A stretch of 64,000 nucleotides of DNA from Nocardioides agariphilus (GTDB lineage: Bacteria > Actinomycetota > Actinomycetes > Propionibacteriales > Nocardioidaceae). Below the pieces are notes generated by a model that was not told where the DNA came from, did no database searches, and was given only the letters and a program-made list of their open reading frames with translations. How positions within the stretch are numbered: position 1 is the stretch's first letter; each line of letters opens with the position of its first letter. A program made the position numbers and the translations under genes. The stretch spans positions 62,001-126,000 of the forward strand of contig NZ_JADKPO010000006.1 of NCBI RefSeq assembly GCF_015352445.1, given 5' to 3'. Of the stretch, positions 38,452-47,987 are shown piece by piece.

Positions 38452-39354
38452 ATGCTCGTGCCCGTGACACCGGATCTGCTCGTCCAGTTCATCCCCAGCC
38501 CCTCACAGGGGGTCTGGCACCTGGGACCCCTCCCGATACGCGGCTACGCGCTCTGCATCATCGCCGGGATCATCGCCGCGATCTGGATCGGTGAGCGGCG
38601 CTGGGTCGCCCGTGGCGGCAAGTCCGGTGAGGTGTCCGACGTGGCGGTCTGGGCGGTGCCGTTCGGCGTGGTCGGCGGGCGGATCTATCACGTGATCACC
38701 GACAACCACCTGTACTTCGGCGCCAACGGACACCCGATCGAGGCGTTGTACATCTGGCGTGGCGGCCTCGGCATCTGGGGTGCCATCGCCCTGGGCGCGG
38801 TGGGCATGATCATCGGCTCGCGGCTGCGCGGCATCAAGCTGTTGCCGATGCTCGACGCGTGTGCGCCCGGCGTGCTGATCGCCCACGCTCTGGGCCGCTG
38901 GGGCAACTGGTTCAACCAGGAGCTGTTCGGCAAGCCGACCGACCTGCCGTGGGCACTGAAGATCGACCCTCAGTACCGGCCCGACGGCTATGAGGACTAC
39001 GCGACGTTCCATCCCACGTTCCTCTACGAGTTCCTCTGGTGCGTGCTGGCCTTCTTCGTGGTGATCTGGATCGACCGCCGCCTCCGCCTCGGACACGGCC
39101 GGGTGCTGGCGCTCTACGTGATGGCCTACACGCTCGGCCGCGGCTGGATCGAGACCTTGCGCATCGACAACGTGCAACTGAACGACGTGCTGGGCCTGCG
39201 CCTGAACGTGTGGACCTCGATCGTGCTGTTCGCGCTGGCCTCGGCGTACTTCTTCTGGGCCGGGCGCAAGGGGCTCGGCCGCGAGGAGTCGGTATACCAC
39301 AAGCCCCCGCTCGCTGACGACGCCGGCGAGACCTCCGATTCGTCGGCGGTCTGA
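38452..39354 (+). CDS. lgt: prolipoprotein diacylglyceryl transferase
   Basis: Membrane enzyme that attaches diacylglycerol to the lipobox Cys. About 300 aa with seven spans. GGRIYHVITD, RGGLGIWGAI and the catalytic-loop signature AHALGRWGNWFNQELFG are intact, as is the C-terminal LYVMAYTLGRGWIETLRID. The start is uncertain among TTG 38437, ATG 38452 and GTG 38458; GTG 38458 has the best GGGAG spacing (7 nt), but ATG is given. Linkage trpA-lgt is common in actinobacteria. Confidence 0.96.
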   Translation: MLVPVTPDLLVQFIPSPSQGVWHLGPLPIRGYALCIIAGIIAAIWIGERRWVARGGKSGEVSDVAVWAVPFGVVGGRIYHVITDNHLYFGANGHPIEALYIWRGGLGIWGAIALGAVGMIIGSRLRGIKLLPMLDACAPGVLIAHALGRWGNWFNQELFGKPTDLPWALKIDPQYRPDGYEDYATFHPTFLYEFLWCVLAFFVVIWIDRRLRLGHGRVLALYVMAYTLGRGWIETLRIDNVQLNDVLGLRLNVWTSIVLFALASAYFFWAGRKGLGREESVYHKPPLADDAGETSDSSAV

Positions 39355-39364
39355 CGGGTGGTCG

Positions 39365-39381
39365 CAGCGAGCTGATCGCTG
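39365..39381. terminator. weak hairpin between lgt and the convergent anti-sigma-like gene
   Basis: CAGCGA/TCGCTG, 6 bp with a 5-nt loop, in the 50-nt convergent gap. Short and without a T-tract; only position supports a terminator role. Confidence 0.25.
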
Positions 39382-39404
39382 ACGGATCGGAGGCGCGTGG
39401 CCTG

Positions 39405-40199
39405 CTAGGAGGCGTCCCCGCGCCTGACCGCCGCGACGTAGGCGTCGACGTTCTGCTCCCACAGCCTTGCGGAGCGTCGGGTCAACGCGGGCCGCGTGGC
39501 GCCCGGCCAGTCGGTGTACATGAAGGCCGCTTGGTCCGCATGCTTGGTCAGCAACCACGCGGTGAACGGCTCCCACATGGTGGCCTCGAACCCGGGGACC
39601 GCGTGCTCCACCCCGCTCACGATCTTGCCGTCCACGACGGTCAGCTGGAGGACATTGCCCCTGAACGGCCCCCTGCCCAGTCGTTGCGACCCGAGCCCGT
39701 GGACGGCATACGTGCAGGCGACGGTCACGGCCGGGGCGGGGGCTGAGACCGTCGCGTGCTCACAACGCTCCGGGAGGAGGAGCCAACCGACCGCGCGGTT
39801 CCAACGCAGCTGGGCGGCCATCGAGTCGGCCCCCTCGGTGGCGGTCCGGAGCCGGATCTCGGCCCCGAACGCGAGGTACGACGCTGCGCGGCCCGCATCG
39901 TAGGCAGCGACGGCAGCCACGAACTCCGATGCCACCTCGATGGCCGCCTGGGTGTCCACGGAGGCTGCAGGAGTGTCCGTCCGGTCGTCCCCCCTGGCGT
40001 TGACCAGGACGAGTGCGGCGACAGTCGCTGCCACGGCCACCGCTGCAACGACCCGGCCGATCGTGACGCGGGGCCTGTTGCGTGGCAGGTCACGCTCAAG
40101 GGTCTCGAGCCGCGTCTGGGTGTCGGTGCTGTTCATCGCGTCCTCCGCACGCTGTCGCAGAACATCGCCGAGCCGGCGTTCCAGTTCTCCGGTGTTCAC
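39405..40199 (-). CDS. membrane protein paired with a SigE-family sigma factor
   Basis: 264 aa. Residues 1-44 are charged and cytoplasmic, one span covers about 46-67 (VTIGRVVAAVAVAATVAALVLV), and the extracytoplasmic rest (about 75-264) resembles an NTF2/SnoaL-like or uncharacterised domain with DTQAAIEVASEFVAAVAAYDAG at its start. The N-terminus lacks a ZAS zinc motif (no HxxxCxxC). Co-translation with the sigma factor (ATGA-type overlap) suggests an anti-sigma or co-regulated function, by position only. Confidence 0.6.
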   Translation of the reverse strand: MNTGELERRLGDVLRQRAEDAMNSTDTQTRLETLERDLPRNRPRVTIGRVVAAVAVAATVAALVLVNARGDDRTDTPAASVDTQAAIEVASEFVAAVAAYDAGRAASYLAFGAEIRLRTATEGADSMAAQLRWNRAVGWLLLPERCEHATVSAPAPAVTVACTYAVHGLGSQRLGRGPFRGNVLQLTVVDGKIVSGVEHAVPGFEATMWEPFTAWLLTKHADQAAFMYTDWPGATRPALTRRSARLWEQNVDAYVAAVRRGDAS

Positions 40200-40750
40200 G
40201 GCGTCTCCTCCAGACTCCTGGCGAGAGCGGCCAGCCCGCGGCTCGCGTGCACCTTCACCGAGCCGCGCGAGACCTCCAGGGTGTCGGCGATCTCGGCCTC
40301 GCTCTGCTGGAGGTAGTAGCGCAGGACCAGCACCTGTCGCTGCCGGGTGGGCAGCGCCTTGATCGCCCGCCAGAGACGGTCGGCCTCGTCATGCCGCACG
40401 GCGTCCTGCTCGGCCGAGGACCGCGCTTCGGGCACCGGCACCATCCGGGGGAGGTTGGTCACGCCCCGGCGCTTGTGACGGAGGCGGTCACGTCCGGCGT
40501 TGACCACGGTGCGGTTGAGGTAGGCGACCGCCGCGCCAGGATCGCGCAGCAGCCGCCACTTGCGGTGGAGGCCGACGAAGGCCTCCTGCACGACGTCCTC
40601 AGCCGTCTCGCGGTCGTCGACGAGCAGGCTGGCCAGTCCCACCAGTCGACGGTGGTGGGCCACGAACAGGTCCGACAACGCGTAGGTCGGCCCGAGACGC
40701 TCAGGTTCGTCCACGATGCCCACCTCGAGCTGGTGGCCCAGTGCTTCCAC
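40196..40750 (-). CDS. RNA polymerase sigma-70 factor, SigE family
   Basis: 184 aa from a GTG at 40750. Region 2 spans about 28-95 (LFVAHHRRLVGLASLLVDDRETAEDVVQEAFVGLHRKW), and region 4 about 125-175 (LWRAIKALPTRQRQVLVLRYYLQQSEAEIADTLEVSRGSVKVHASRGLAALAR). It belongs to the actinobacterial SigE/RpoE subgroup that mostly acts on cell-surface responses. Its downstream partner is a single-span membrane protein. Divergent from gltB across 192 nt, where a putative gltB promoter but no clear auto-regulatory box could be found. Confidence 0.92.
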   Translation of the reverse strand: MEALGHQLEVGIVDEPERLGPTYALSDLFVAHHRRLVGLASLLVDDRETAEDVVQEAFVGLHRKWRLLRDPGAAVAYLNRTVVNAGRDRLRHKRRGVTNLPRMVPVPEARSSAEQDAVRHDEADRLWRAIKALPTRQRQVLVLRYYLQQSEAEIADTLEVSRGSVKVHASRGLAALARSLEETP

Positions 40751-40855
40751 GTCGGATCAGACGTCCCAGCGTGACGCCGGTTGACCGACAGCGGCAAGCA
40801 CGTTCGGGCTGTCCGCCACGTGGGCGCGTGGAATCCACGACCTGAGATGAGTTGC

Positions 40856-40861
40856 TAGGTT
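40856..40861 (+). promoter_or_regulatory. candidate -10 box of gltB
   Basis: TAGGTT in the 192-nt divergent sigE-gltB gap, about 81 nt before the gltB ATG. The GACGGGAG ribosome site follows near 40930. Nothing else could be identified in this gap. Confidence 0.35.
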
Positions 40862-40942
40862 GGAGCTCCCTCGGGGCCAACGTCGTCCCCGTCACACTCA
40901 CGTGCCCCCCGTGACCAGCGACGACGACGGGAGCTTCCCGCC

Positions 40943-43900
40943 ATGCGCATCCCCGCGACCCAGAACATGTCGTGGCCAGCCCAGGGCCTCTACGACCCGA
41001 GGTTCGAGCACGACGCCTGCGGCGTCGCGTTCGTGGCGACCCTGACCGGCGTGCCCAGCCGCGCCATCGTTGACCAGGGCCTCACGGCGCTTCGCAACCT
41101 CGACCACCGCGGCGCCGCTGGCGCCGAGGCCAACTCCGGCGACGGTGCGGGCATGCTGTTCCAGGTCCCCGACGCCTTCTTGCGTGCTGTGGTCGACTTC
41201 GACCTGCCGGCCCAGCACTCCTACGCCGTCGGCACCGGCTTCTTCACCGGTGACGCCGACGACATCTCCAAGTCCCAGCACCGGCTCGAGGAGATCGCGG
41301 CCGAGGAGGGCCTGGCAGTCCTCGGCTGGCGCGAGGTCCCTGTGCAGACGGACGTGCTGGGGTCGACGGCGCGCAGCGCGATGCCGACGTTCGTGCAGGT
41401 GTTCGTGGCGGGCGCCGGCGCGCGCATCTCCGGCATGGCGCTGGAACGGCAGGCGTTCTGCCTGCGCAAGCGCGCGGAGAAGGAAGCCGATGTCTACTTC
41501 CCGTCGCTGTCCGCGCGGACCCTGGTCTACAAGGGGATGCTGACCACCGACCAGCTCGACCAGTTCTTCCCCGACCTGACCGACGAGCGGCTGGCCTCCG
41601 CCCTGGTCGTGGTGCACTCGCGCTTCTCGACCAACACCTTCCCGAGCTGGCCACTGGCCCACCCGTTCCGGTTCATCGCCCACAACGGCGAGATCAACAC
41701 CGTGATGGGCAACCGCAACTGGATGCGAGCCCGCGAGGCCCTGCTGTCCTCCGACCTCATCCCCGGCGACCTCGAGCGGCTCTACCCGATCTGTACTCCG
41801 GGGGCGTCCGACTCCGCATCGTTCGACGAGGTTCTCGAGCTGTTGCACATCGGCGGCCGGTCGTTGCCCCACGCGGTGCTCATGATGATCCCGGAGGCGT
41901 GGGAGAACCACGCCGAGATGGACGCCAAGCGCCGCGCCTTCTACCGGTTCCACTCGACGCTGATGGAGCCGTGGGACGGCCCGGCTTGCGTGGTCTTCAG
42001 CGATGGCACCCAGATCGGTGCCGTCCTCGACCGCAACGGTCTGCGTCCGTCGCGCTACTGGGTCACCGACGACGGCCTGGTCGTGCTGGCCTCCGAGGTC
42101 GGCGTGCTCGACCTGGACCCGGCCACGATCGTGCGCAAGGGCCGTCTCCAACCGGGCCGGATGTTCCTGGTCGACACCGACGAGCACCGGATCATCGAGG
42201 ACGAGGAGATCAAGGCCGAACTGGCGGCCGAGCACCCCTACGACGAGTGGCTGCACGCCGGCTTGATCAACCTGGCCGACGTGCCCGAGCGCGAGCACAT
42301 CGTGCACACCCACGCATCGGTCACCCGCCGCCAGCAGATCTTCGGGTACACCGAGGAGGAGCTGCGCATCCTCCTGACTCCGATGGCCAACACCGGTGCC
42401 GAGGCGCTGGGCTCGATGGGCACGGACTCGCCCATCGCGGCCCTGAGCGCCAAGCCGCGGCTGCTGTTCGACTACTTCAGCCAGCTGTTCGCGCAGGTCA
42501 CCAACCCGCCCCTCGACGCGATCCGCGAAGAGCTGGTCACCTCGCTCTCGGGCAGCATCGGTCCGGAGGCCAACCTGCTCGACCCGACACCTGCGTCGTG
42601 CCGCCAGGTGGTGCTGCCCTTCCCGGTGTTCTCCAACGACGACCTGGCCAAGATCCGTCACATCAACCGCGACGGCGACATGCCCGGCTTCGCCACCCAC
42701 GTCTCGCGCGGGCTCTACCCCGTCGAGGGCGGTGGCGCCGCGATGGCCCAGCGGCTCGAGGAGATCTGCGCCGAGATCTCGGCGGCCATCGCTGCCGGCG
42801 CCCGGATCATCGTGCTCTCCGACCGGCACTCCACCGCTGAGCTGGCGCCGATCCCGTCGCTGCTGCTCACCGGTGCCGTCCACCACCACCTGGTGCGCGA
42901 GAAGTCCCGCACCCAGGTCGGACTGCTCGTCGAGGCCGGTGACGTGCGCGAGGTACACCACGTCGCGCTGCTCATCGGCTACGGCGCCGCCGCAGTCAAC
43001 CCGTACCTCGCCATGGAGTCGGTCGAGGACCTGGCCCGCGACGGCTTCTACGTCAAGGTCGAGCCCGAGGTCGCCGTCAAGCACCTGATCAAGGCGCTCG
43101 GCAAGGGCGTGTTGAAGGTGATGTCCAAGATGGGCGTCTCGACGGTCGCGTCCTACACGGGTGCCCAGATCTTCGAGGCGGTCGGGCTTTCGCAGGAAGT
43201 GGTGGCCCGCTACTTCACCGGCACCACCTCCAAGCTGGGTGGCATCGGGCTCGACGTGATCGCCCAGGAGGTCGCGCTGCGCCACGCGGTGGCCTATCCG
43301 CGTGGTGGCATCACCGCTGCGCACGCGTCAGGTCACCGCGAGCTCGAGATCGGCGGCGAGTACCAATGGCGCCGCGAGGGCGAGCCGCACCTGTTCGACC
43401 CCGAGACGGTCTTCCGTCTGCAGCACGCCACGCGGACCGGGCGCTACGACATCTTCAAGCAGTACACCTCCCGCGTCGACGAGCAGTCGGAGCGTCTGAT
43501 GACGCTGCGCGGGCTGTTCCGGTTCCGGGAGAGGCAGCCGATCGACATCGACGAAGTGGAGCCCGTCGAGTCGATCGTGAAGCGCTTCTCGACCGGGGCG
43601 ATGTCCTACGGCTCGATCAGCCAGGAGGCCCACGAGACGCTGGCGATCGCGATGAACTCCATCGGCGCCAAGTCCAACACGGGCGAGGGCGGCGAGGACG
43701 CCGACCGTCTGCACGACCCGGCTCGCCGCAGCTCGATCAAGCAGGTCGCCTCAGGCCGGTTCGGGGTCACCTCCGAGTACCTCACCAACGCCGACGACCT
43801 CCAGATCAAGATGGCCCAGGGCGCCAAGCCCGGCGAGGGCGGCCAGCTGCCCGGTCACAAGGTCTACCCGTGGGTGGCCCGCACTCGGTACTCGACCCCC

Positions 43901-45499
43901 GGCGTCGGGCTCATCAGCCCACCGCCGCACCACGACATCTACTCGATCGAGGACCTCAAGCAGCTCATCCACGACCTCAAGAACGCCAACCCGGCCGCGC
44001 GTGTGCACGTGAAGCTGGTCGCCGAGGTCGGGGTCGGCACCGTCGCGGCAGGCGTCTCGAAGGCCCATGCCGACGTGGTGCTGATCTCTGGTCACGACGG
44101 CGGCACCGGAGCCTCGCCGCTGACCTCGCTCAAGCACGCGGGTGGCCCCTGGGAGCTCGGACTCGCCGAGACCCAGCAGACGCTGCTCCTCAACGGCCTG
44201 CGCGACCGCATCGTCGTGCAGACCGACGGCCAGCTCAAGACCGGCCGCGACGTGGTGATCGCGGCGCTGCTGGGGGCCGAGGAGTTCGGCTTCGCGACCG
44301 CCCCGCTGGTGGTGAGCGGTTGCATCATGATGCGCGTGTGCCACCTCGACACCTGTCCGGTCGGCGTGGCCACGCAGAACCCCGTGCTCCGCGAGCGCTT
44401 CAGCGGCAAGCCGGAGTTCGTGGTGACGTTCTTCCACTACATCGCCCAGGAGGTCCGCGAGCTGCTCGCCCAGCTGGGCTTCAGGACGCTGGAGGAGGCG
44501 ATCGGTCGGGTCGACGCGCTCGACGTCGCCGAGGCGGTCGACCACTGGAAGGCCGCGGGCCTGGACCTGACCGCGATCCTGCACCGCCCGGCGTACGAAG
44601 AGGTCTTCCCCGACCAGTCCCCGCGGTGCACCAAGCCGCAGGACCACGGCCTCGAGAAGGCTCTCGACAACGAGCTGATCGCGCTCGCCGACGACGCACT
44701 GCAACGCGGCGAGCCCGTCCGGGCCAGGCTGGCGGTGCGCAACGTCAACCGCACGGTCGGCACCATGCTCGGCCACGAGGTGACCAAGCGCTACTCCGGC
44801 GCGGGCCTGCCCGACGACACCATCGACCTCACGATGACCGGCTCGGCGGGCCAGTCGTTCGGTGCCTTCGTGCCGCGTGGCATCACCCTGCGGCTCGAGG
44901 GCGACGCCAACGACTACCTCGGCAAGGGGCTCTCGGGCGGTCGCATCACCCTGCGGCCCGACCGCGCGGCCACGTTCAAGGCCGAAGAGCAGATCATCGC
45001 GGGGAACGTGATCGCGTACGGCGCCACGGCCGGCGAGATCTTCATCCGCGGCGGCGTGGGGGAGAGGTTCTGCGTCCGCAACTCGGGCGTGACCGCGGTC
45101 GTGGAGGGCGTGGGCGACCACGGTTGCGAGTACATGACGGGCGGTCGCGCCGTCGTCCTGGGTCCCACGGGCCGCAACTTCGCGGCAGGCATGTCCGGTG
45201 GCTACGCGTTCGTGCTGGACCTCGACCCCGGACGGGTCAACCCCGAGCTCGTCGAGCTGGGTGCTGTCTCCGGCCGGGCCGCCGAGGAGTTGCACGACCT
45301 CGTGCGTCGTCACCACGAGGAGACGGACTCTGCGGTCGCCGAGGCGCTGCTGGCCGACTGGCCGGCAGCGCTGGCCAGGTTCACCGAGGTGATGCCGAGC
45401 GACTACAAGCGAGTGCTGGAGGCGAAGGCCGAGGCGATCGAGGACGGACTCGACGACCACGAGGCCGAGGCCCGCATCATGGAGGTGCTGCATGGATGA
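40943..45499 (+). CDS. gltB: glutamate synthase (NADPH) large subunit
   Basis: GOGAT alpha subunit, 1518 aa, making two glutamates from glutamine and 2-oxoglutarate. The N-terminal Ntn amidotransferase domain begins after processing at Cys26 (EHDACGVAF); the central domain runs to about 800, the FMN-binding TIM barrel includes [20 protein letters not shown] and [12 protein letters not shown], and the 3Fe-4S site is in [20 protein letters not shown]. The C-terminal GXGXG beta-helix carries [18 protein letters not shown]. gltD follows 72 nt later. Confidence 0.98.
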   Translation: MRIPATQNMSWPAQGLYDPRFEHDACGVAFVATLTGVPSRAIVDQGLTALRNLDHRGAAGAEANSGDGAGMLFQVPDAFLRAVVDFDLPAQHSYAVGTGFFTGDADDISKSQHRLEEIAAEEGLAVLGWREVPVQTDVLGSTARSAMPTFVQVFVAGAGARISGMALERQAFCLRKRAEKEADVYFPSLSARTLVYKGMLTTDQLDQFFPDLTDERLASALVVVHSRFSTNTFPSWPLAHPFRFIAHNGEINTVMGNRNWMRAREALLSSDLIPGDLERLYPICTPGASDSASFDEVLELLHIGGRSLPHAVLMMIPEAWENHAEMDAKRRAFYRFHSTLMEPWDGPACVVFSDGTQIGAVLDRNGLRPSRYWVTDDGLVVLASEVGVLDLDPATIVRKGRLQPGRMFLVDTDEHRIIEDEEIKAELAAEHPYDEWLHAGLINLADVPEREHIVHTHASVTRRQQIFGYTEEELRILLTPMANTGAEALGSMGTDSPIAALSAKPRLLFDYFSQLFAQVTNPPLDAIREELVTSLSGSIGPEANLLDPTPASCRQVVLPFPVFSNDDLAKIRHINRDGDMPGFATHVSRGLYPVEGGGAAMAQRLEEICAEISAAIAAGARIIVLSDRHSTAELAPIPSLLLTGAVHHHLVREKSRTQVGLLVEAGDVREVHHVALLIGYGAAAVNPYLAMESVEDLARDGFYVKVEPEVAVKHLIKALGKGVLKVMSKMGVSTVASYTGAQIFEAVGLSQEVVARYFTGTTSKLGGIGLDVIAQEVALRHAVAYPRGGITAAHASGHRELEIGGEYQWRREGEPHLFDPETVFRLQHATRTGRYDIFKQYTSRVDEQSERLMTLRGLFRFRERQPIDIDEVEPVESIVKRFSTGAMSYGSISQEAHETLAIAMNSIGAKSNTGEGGEDADRLHDPARRSSIKQVASGRFGVTSEYLTNADDLQIKMAQGAKPGEGGQLPGHKVYPWVARTRYSTPGVGLISPPPHHDIYSIEDLKQLIHDLKNANPAARVHVKLVAEVGVGTVAAGVSKAHADVVLISGHDGGTGASPLTSLKHAGGPWELGLAETQQTLLLNGLRDRIVVQTDGQLKTGRDVVIAALLGAEEFGFATAPLVVSGCIMMRVCHLDTCPVGVATQNPVLRERFSGKPEFVVTFFHYIAQEVRELLAQLGFRTLEEAIGRVDALDVAEAVDHWKAAGLDLTAILHRPAYEEVFPDQSPRCTKPQDHGLEKALDNELIALADDALQRGEPVRARLAVRNVNRTVGTMLGHEVTKRYSGAGLPDDTIDLTMTGSAGQSFGAFVPRGITLRLEGDANDYLGKGLSGGRITLRPDRAATFKAEEQIIAGNVIAYGATAGEIFIRGGVGERFCVRNSGVTAVVEGVGDHGCEYMTGGRAVVLGPTGRNFAAGMSGGYAFVLDLDPGRVNPELVELGAVSGRAAEELHDLVRRHHEETDSAVAEALLADWPAALARFTEVMPSDYKRVLEAKAEAIEDGLDDHEAEARIMEVLHG

Positions 45500-45570
45500 G
45501 CGCTCGCGGCTTGCCGACCGCAGTCGAGACGTCGCCGTCAGGCGCATCACGGAGGAGGCTCTGTCTACCA

Positions 45571-47049
45571 ATGGCTGACCCCAAGGGCTTCTTGAACCAC
45601 GGCCGCGAGGTCGCCGAGCGACGTCCGGTCGAGGAGCGGGTGCAGGACTGGCACGAGGTCTACCCGGGCGGTCCCGGGCGTGCGCTGCTGCCGATCATCA
45701 AGACACAGGCCGGACGCTGCATGGACTGCGGCATCCCCTTCTGCCATCAGGGCTGCCCGCTCGGCAACATCATCCCCGAGTGGAACGACCTGGTCTGGCG
45801 CGGCGACTGGGACGGCGCGATGGACCGGCTGCACGCCACCAACAACTTCCCGGAGTTCACCGGGCGGCTGTGCCCAGCGCCCTGCGAGACCGCGTGCGTG
45901 CTCGGCATCCCTGGAGACACTTACGGTGGACCCGTCACGATCAAGAACGTCGAGGTCGCCATCGTCGACCGCGCCTGGGAGTCCGGGTACGTGCGGCCCC
46001 AGCCGCCCGAGTGGCTCTCGGGCAAGACCGTGGCGGTGATCGGCTCCGGACCCGCGGGACTCGCCGCAGCCCAGCAGCTGACGCGGGCCGGCCACACCGT
46101 TGCGGTCTACGAGCGCGCGGACAAGATCGGGGGACTCCTGCGCTACGGCATCCCCGAGTTCAAGATGGAGAAGGCCGTCCTCGACAAGCGGCTCGACCAG
46201 ATGCGCCGGGAGGGCACGGTGTTTCGTGCCGGGATCAACGTGGGGGAGGACCTCACCGCTGAGCAGCTCCAGGACCGCTACGACGCGATCGTGCTCGCTG
46301 TCGGGGCCACGCTGCCGCGTGACCTGGGGGCGACCGGTCGCGAGCTCGATGGCATCCACCAGGCGATGGAGTACCTCCCGCAGTCCAACAGGGCTTCGCT
46401 CGGTGCGGACGTCGAGGACCAGATCATCGCCACCGGCAAGCACGTGGTGATCATCGGAGGCGGTGACACCGGCGCCGACTGCCTCGGCACCGCCACCCGC
46501 CAGGGCGCGGCCTCGATCACGCAACTGGAGATCATGCCCGAGCCCCCGGGTGAGCGGCCCGCGGGCCAGCCGTGGCCCACGTACCCGATGATCTTCCGGG
46601 TCTCCTCGGCTCATGAGGAGGCGGGGGAGCGGGTGTACGCCGTGTCCACCCAGGAGTTCCTCGGCAACGAGGACGGCCAGGTGCGGGCCCTGCGGTTGGT
46701 CGACGTGGTCTTCGAAGGGGGCCGCCCCGTCGAGGTGCCGGGCACCGAGCGCGAGATCCCGGCCGACCTCGTGTTGCTGGCAATGGGCTTCACCGGCCCG
46801 CAGACCACCGGCCTCGTCGAGCAGCTCGGGTGCGAGCTCGACGAGCGTGGCAACGTACGCCGCGACTCGACGTACGCCTCCTCGGTCGACGGTGTCTTCG
46901 TGGCCGGAGACTGTGGGCGCGGTCAGTCCCTGATCGTGTGGGCGATCGCCGAGGGACGGGCGGCGGCTGCTGGCGTGGATGCGTACCTGACGGGCTCGAC
47001 GGCGCTGCCCGCGCCGATCCCGCCGACGGCGCGACCGCTGGCGGTCTGA
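45571..47049 (+). CDS. gltD: glutamate synthase small subunit
   Basis: FAD/NADPH beta subunit feeding electrons to GltB. 492 aa from ATG 45571, with GGAGGAGG 12 nt upstream; an in-frame ATG at 45496 overlapping the gltB stop would add 25 unconserved residues. Two 4Fe-4S cysteine clusters are in GRCMDCGIPFCHQGCPLGN and GRLCPAPCETACVLG. FAD-binding VAVIGSGPAGLAAAQQL and NADPH-binding VVIIGGGDTGADCLGTATRQ motifs follow, with the final VDGVFVAGDCGRGQSLIVWAIAEGR. Convergent with the DUF1304 gene, 2 nt apart. Confidence 0.98.
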   Translation: MADPKGFLNHGREVAERRPVEERVQDWHEVYPGGPGRALLPIIKTQAGRCMDCGIPFCHQGCPLGNIIPEWNDLVWRGDWDGAMDRLHATNNFPEFTGRLCPAPCETACVLGIPGDTYGGPVTIKNVEVAIVDRAWESGYVRPQPPEWLSGKTVAVIGSGPAGLAAAQQLTRAGHTVAVYERADKIGGLLRYGIPEFKMEKAVLDKRLDQMRREGTVFRAGINVGEDLTAEQLQDRYDAIVLAVGATLPRDLGATGRELDGIHQAMEYLPQSNRASLGADVEDQIIATGKHVVIIGGGDTGADCLGTATRQGAASITQLEIMPEPPGERPAGQPWPTYPMIFRVSSAHEEAGERVYAVSTQEFLGNEDGQVRALRLVDVVFEGGRPVEVPGTEREIPADLVLLAMGFTGPQTTGLVEQLGCELDERGNVRRDSTYASSVDGVFVAGDCGRGQSLIVWAIAEGRAAAAGVDAYLTGSTALPAPIPPTARPLAV

Positions 47050-47051
47050 GG

Positions 47052-47459
47052 TCAGAGGACCGCTGCCGCCAGGGCAACCAGCGGCGGCACGCTGGAGGCC
47101 ACCGTGCCCATCGCACTGCCGCCTCGGGGCCGCCACAGGCCACGTGCGTCGGCGACGCCCATCGCCAGGCTGGCGAGCAGCAGGTACACGCAGCTGGTGA
47201 GCACCACAGCCTCGCCCACGGTCTGCCGCCCGTTCCAGTACAGCAGGAGACCGGCGATGGTGCCCGCCCCGGCGATCGCGTTGCGCGCGCCGATGCAGAA
47301 CGACCACATCCGCACGTCATCGAGGCTCTCGGGGCGAGCCAGCTCGACGTGCAGGAACCTGCGCGCCCACGGGCGGTCGAAGAAGAACATCTCGACCGGG
47401 GCGGCGCCCAGGTAGGCAAGCGCTCCGACGAGGGCGGCGACCTGAGTAACGGCGTTCAC
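47052..47459 (-). CDS. DUF1304 family membrane protein
   Basis: 135 aa from the GTG at 47459, with GGAGG 5 nt upstream. Four hydrophobic spans and the DUF1304 pattern YLGAAPVEMFFFDRPWARRFL followed by NAIAGAGTIAGLLLYW. The function of this family is unknown. It is divergent from a MarR-type regulator across a 70-nt gap with a near-palindromic site, so it is the probable target of that regulator. Confidence 0.82.
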   Translation of the reverse strand: MNAVTQVAALVGALAYLGAAPVEMFFFDRPWARRFLHVELARPESLDDVRMWSFCIGARNAIAGAGTIAGLLLYWNGRQTVGEAVVLTSCVYLLLASLAMGVADARGLWRPRGGSAMGTVASSVPPLVALAAAVL

Positions 47460-47496
47460 GGCACCTCCGGGTGATACGAAGATCGGACGGAAGATA

Positions 47497-47511
47497 GTCC
47501 GAATTTCGGAC
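47497..47511. promoter_or_regulatory. candidate MarR operator
   Basis: GTCCGAA-T-TTCGGAC, 7-bp arms around one central base, in the 70-nt DUF1304/marR gap. Size and symmetry suit a MarR dimer. It overlaps the region where the -35 of the leaderless marR gene would lie. Confidence 0.6.
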
Positions 47512-47529
47512 GTCTGCAAGACTGTCGCC

Positions 47530-47976
47530 GTGGCCGACCCCGAGCCGAATTTCGGCCTCCTGCTCTTCATCCCGTACCGGCACCTCGAGGAGTCCGTGCT
47601 CGCCGCCGCCCGCGGAGCCGGGTACGAGATGTCGATCAGCCAGGCGCGGGTCTTCCAGCGCATCGACGCCGAGGGCTCGCGACTCTCGGAGCTTGCGGAA
47701 GCCGCCCAGGTGCCCAAGCAGACCGTCGGCTCGATCGTCGACCAGCTGGAGCTGGCCGGCTACGTGCGCCGGGTCCCTGATCCGGACGACGCCCGGGCGC
47801 GACTGGTCGCCGTTGCGGACCGGGGGAGGGCCGCGATCGAGTCGGCCGCGCCCGTGCTGGCCGAGGTCGTGGAGACCTGGCGCGAGCACCTCGGCGACGC
47901 GGACTTCGCCGACCTGCGGCGCATCCTGGCCAGGCTCGTCGAGATCACCGACTTGGATCGATCCAAGGTTCGGTAG
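47530..47976 (+). CDS. MarR family transcriptional regulator
   Basis: 148 aa from GTG 47530. Winged-helix core about 35-105: SISQARVFQRIDAEGSRLSELAEAAQVPKQTVGSIVDQLELAGYVRR, then the wing DPDDARARLVAVADRGR. The DNA-binding QTVGSIVDQLE helix is typical. It would repress itself and the divergent DUF1304 gene through the 47497-47511 dyad. Its last codons contain a 16-bp palindrome that belongs to the pyk promoter region. Confidence 0.9.
   Translation: MADPEPNFGLLLFIPYRHLEESVLAAARGAGYEMSISQARVFQRIDAEGSRLSELAEAAQVPKQTVGSIVDQLELAGYVRRVPDPDDARARLVAVADRGRAAIESAAPVLAEVVETWREHLGDADFADLRRILARLVEITDLDRSKVR
47952..47967. promoter_or_regulatory. 16-bp perfect palindrome in front of pyk
   Basis: CTTGGATCGATCCAAG is fully self-complementary. 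It starts 22 bp before the pyk -10-like box, so it covers the expected -35 position, and lies within the 3' coding end of marR. A repressor or activator site is likely; the protein is unknown. Confidence 0.55.
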
Positions 47977-47979
47977 GGT
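47974..47979 (+). promoter_or_regulatory. candidate -10 box of leaderless pyk
   Basis: TAGGGT overlaps the marR stop and ends 8 nt before the pyk GTG. Confidence 0.5.
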
Positions 47980-47987
47980 GAGGGACT

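Noticed and set aside
40898-43324. 808-codon open frame on the minus strand inside gltB
   Set aside because: Antisense shadow of a very GC-rich gene; its translation is Asp/Gly/Gln/Val-rich without motifs, while the plus strand encodes an intact GltB.
45496-45570. Upstream ATG for gltD overlapping the gltB stop
   Set aside because: Would add 25 residues not typical of GltD; ATG 45571 has the strong GGAGGAGG site and the family start.
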